DNA of 7,690 nucleotides from Bacteroidota bacterium (lineage in GTDB: Bacteria; Bacteroidota; Bacteroidia; Flavobacteriales; Flavobacteriaceae): positions 1 to 7,690 of the forward strand of contig SBFL01000168.1 in the NCBI GenBank assembly GCA_006227965.1, given 5' to 3'. Below are positions 6,833 through 7,690 of the stretch, one piece after another. How positions within the stretch are numbered: position 1 is the stretch's first letter; the number at the start of each line of letters is the position of its first letter. Position numbers and translations under genes: made by a program. The notes beneath the pieces were generated by a model. It did no database searches. It had not been told where the DNA came from and saw only the letters and a list, made by a program, of their open reading frames with translations.

Positions 6833-6840
6833 CAAATTTA
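6833..6840 (-). promoter_or_regulatory. Bacteroidota-type -7 promoter element TAAATTTG (minus strand)
   Basis: On the minus strand 6840-6833 reads TAAATTTG, an exact match to TAnnTTTG. Its last three bases are the TTG that could be taken as the start of the metallo-hydrolase gene. If this is the -7 box, transcription would begin a few bases further on and TTG 6814, 18 bases past the box, becomes the likely start. The nearest upstream TTG, at 6868-6866, leaves a 25-base spacer, so the -33 element is not well matched. Confidence 0.45.
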
Positions 6841-6874
6841 TAACTTATTTATTACTTGGATCGTTCAATCTTTT

Positions 6875-6882
6875 TACCTTTG
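6875..6882 (+). promoter_or_regulatory. Bacteroidota-type -7 promoter element TACCTTTG
   Basis: TACCTTTG is an exact match to TAnnTTTG and ends 20 bases before ATG 6903 of the last gene. A TTG at 6856-6858 is a possible -33 element, although its 16-base spacer is shorter than the usual 19 or so. With the opposing box at 6833-6840, it makes the AT-rich 6815-6902 segment a divergent promoter region. Confidence 0.5.
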
Positions 6883-6902
6883 TTTCCTGTAAAAATCCCG
6901 TT

Positions 6903-7690
6903 ATGGCCAGCGTGCAAAAGAATGACTTTGCCTTTGAAAATGTACCCTCCATTAAAGCCAAGACCCTGCGGATCAACCTGAATCCTGATATTTACGGAAC
7001 ATTCTCAGAAATAGGGGCCGGGCAGGAGACTGCACGTCATTTCTTCAGGTCCGGGGGTGCCTCCGGGACCATAGCCAAAGCAATGAGTGCCTATGACAGG
7101 GCTTTTAGCGATGCCATTTACGGGGTTGAGGAAGACCGGCGCTACGTCACAGAAAGCCGTCTGAAAAAGATGCTCTCCCACGAGATGCGTCTGATGGAAG
7201 AACGCATTTCCCGAGACAAACACCCGGACAGGCTGTTCTTCAGCTATGCCAATACAGTGGCCACCATCGATTTTACCAAGCGCTACAAAGGCCATGGCTG
7301 GGTGGGCATCCGCTTTCAGCTGGATCCCAAACAAAAGGAGTTTGACGAGATCGTGCTCCACCTCCGCTTTAAACAGAACGAGGCCCGCCTGCAGCAGGAG
7401 ACCCTTGGAATCATTGGGGTAAACCTGATCTATGGGGCCTTTTACAAATACCACAAACCCCGGAAACTCCTTAAATACCTGTACGATCATATCGACAAGG
7501 ACACCCTGGAAATCGACATGATCAACTTTTCCGGACCTAATTTCGCCCACGTGGATAACCGTCTGATGAGCCTTCAGCTTATCCGTAACGGCATGACCGA
7601 TGCGGTGATGTTCGGCCCTGACGGAAATAACCTCCTGCCGGCGGCAGTGCTCTACAAGAAAAACATCCTCGCCCTCAGGGGCAGTTTCCG
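6903..7690 (+). CDS. Conserved soluble protein of unknown function, N-terminal part (3' end outside window)
   Basis: The frame is open from ATG 6903 to the window edge, giving 262 complete codons without a stop. Recognisable conserved blocks are TLRINLNPDIYGTFSEIGAG (21-40), GGASGTIAKAMSAYD (51-65), GHGWVGIRFQL (130-140), ETLGIIGVNLIYGAFY (166-181), GPNFAHVDNRLMSLQL (211-226) and MFGPDG (236-241). From memory, a very similar protein of roughly 480-490 residues occurs in many Bacteroidota and cyanobacteria. It is often labelled TonB-dependent receptor or nicotinate-nucleotide adenylyltransferase. Nothing seen here supports either label: there is no signal peptide or plug-like segment, and no HxGH nucleotidyltransferase motif. 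It looks cytoplasmic and enzyme-like. The start is chosen for its distance to the TACCTTTG box and because the conserved region begins soon after. A minus-strand open frame at 7005-7550 is a shadow of this gene. Confidence 0.85.
   Translation, partial: MASVQKNDFAFENVPSIKAKTLRINLNPDIYGTFSEIGAGQETARHFFRSGGASGTIAKAMSAYDRAFSDAIYGVEEDRRYVTESRLKKMLSHEMRLMEERISRDKHPDRLFFSYANTVATIDFTKRYKGHGWVGIRFQLDPKQKEFDEIVLHLRFKQNEARLQQETLGIIGVNLIYGAFYKYHKPRKLLKYLYDHIDKDTLEIDMINFSGPNFAHVDNRLMSLQLIRNGMTDAVMFGPDGNNLLPAAVLYKKNILALRGSF

Noticed and set aside
7005..7550. Minus-strand open frame of 181 codons near the right edge
   Set aside because: The plus strand here carries an uninterrupted frame with highly conserved blocks from 6903 to the edge, so the minus frame is a shadow.
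1..7690. Mobile element, CRISPR array, RNA gene or defence system
   Set aside because: No transposase, integrase, regular repeat-spacer pattern, tRNA-like cloverleaf or nuclease/ATPase effector motifs were found on either strand; nearly all sequence is explained by ordinary chromosomal genes.

Overview
The window looks like an ordinary stretch of chromosome from a member of the Bacteroidota, most likely a moderately GC-rich marine Flavobacteriaceae (a Robiginitalea-like genome would fit). Three things point there. The protein families match: a BatA-type N-terminal hairpin protein, the flavobacterial form of the dihydroorotase-like protein, and a PhnP-like metallo-beta-lactamase protein. Convincing Shine-Dalgarno sequences are absent at the gene starts. 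Both intergenic regions carry perfect matches to the Bacteroidota -7 promoter element TAnnTTTG. Coding density is very high, and I see no tRNA, rRNA, CRISPR array, insertion sequence or phage gene.

Layout. (1) Bases 1-1284, plus strand: the 3' end of an SGNH/GDSL hydrolase gene, then a family 2 glycosyltransferase with an extra C-terminal Rossmann-like domain. (2) 1285-1389: a short intergenic region with a promoter. (3) 1390-5551, plus strand: a four-gene operon whose genes overlap or touch (ATGA, TAAATG, TAATG junctions). It encodes a BatA-like membrane protein with a degenerate von Willebrand A domain, a dihydroorotase homologue that has lost most metal ligands, a small three-helix membrane protein, and a carboxylesterase/phospholipase-like alpha/beta hydrolase with an intact Ser-Asp-His triad. 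(4) 5552-6814, minus strand: a two-gene operon that converges on the first with no base between the two stop codons. It encodes a PhnP-like metallo-hydrolase (promoter-proximal) and a membrane-anchored coiled-coil protein of unknown function. (5) 6815-6902: a divergent promoter region with one -7 box per direction. (6) 6903 to the window end, plus strand: the 5' part of a highly conserved soluble protein of unknown function that often carries unsupported names in databases.

How the genes work together is mostly inference. The glycosyltransferase and GDSL hydrolase suggest the edge of a surface-polysaccharide or glycolipid locus. The four-gene operon shows translational coupling but no shared pathway that I can name. 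Its most notable member is the dihydroorotase homologue, which probably cannot catalyse the dihydroorotase reaction and may have a structural or partner-binding role. I found no convincing sign of an entirely new system. The points most worth checking are this pseudo-enzyme, the start of the metallo-hydrolase gene, and the unknown conserved families.
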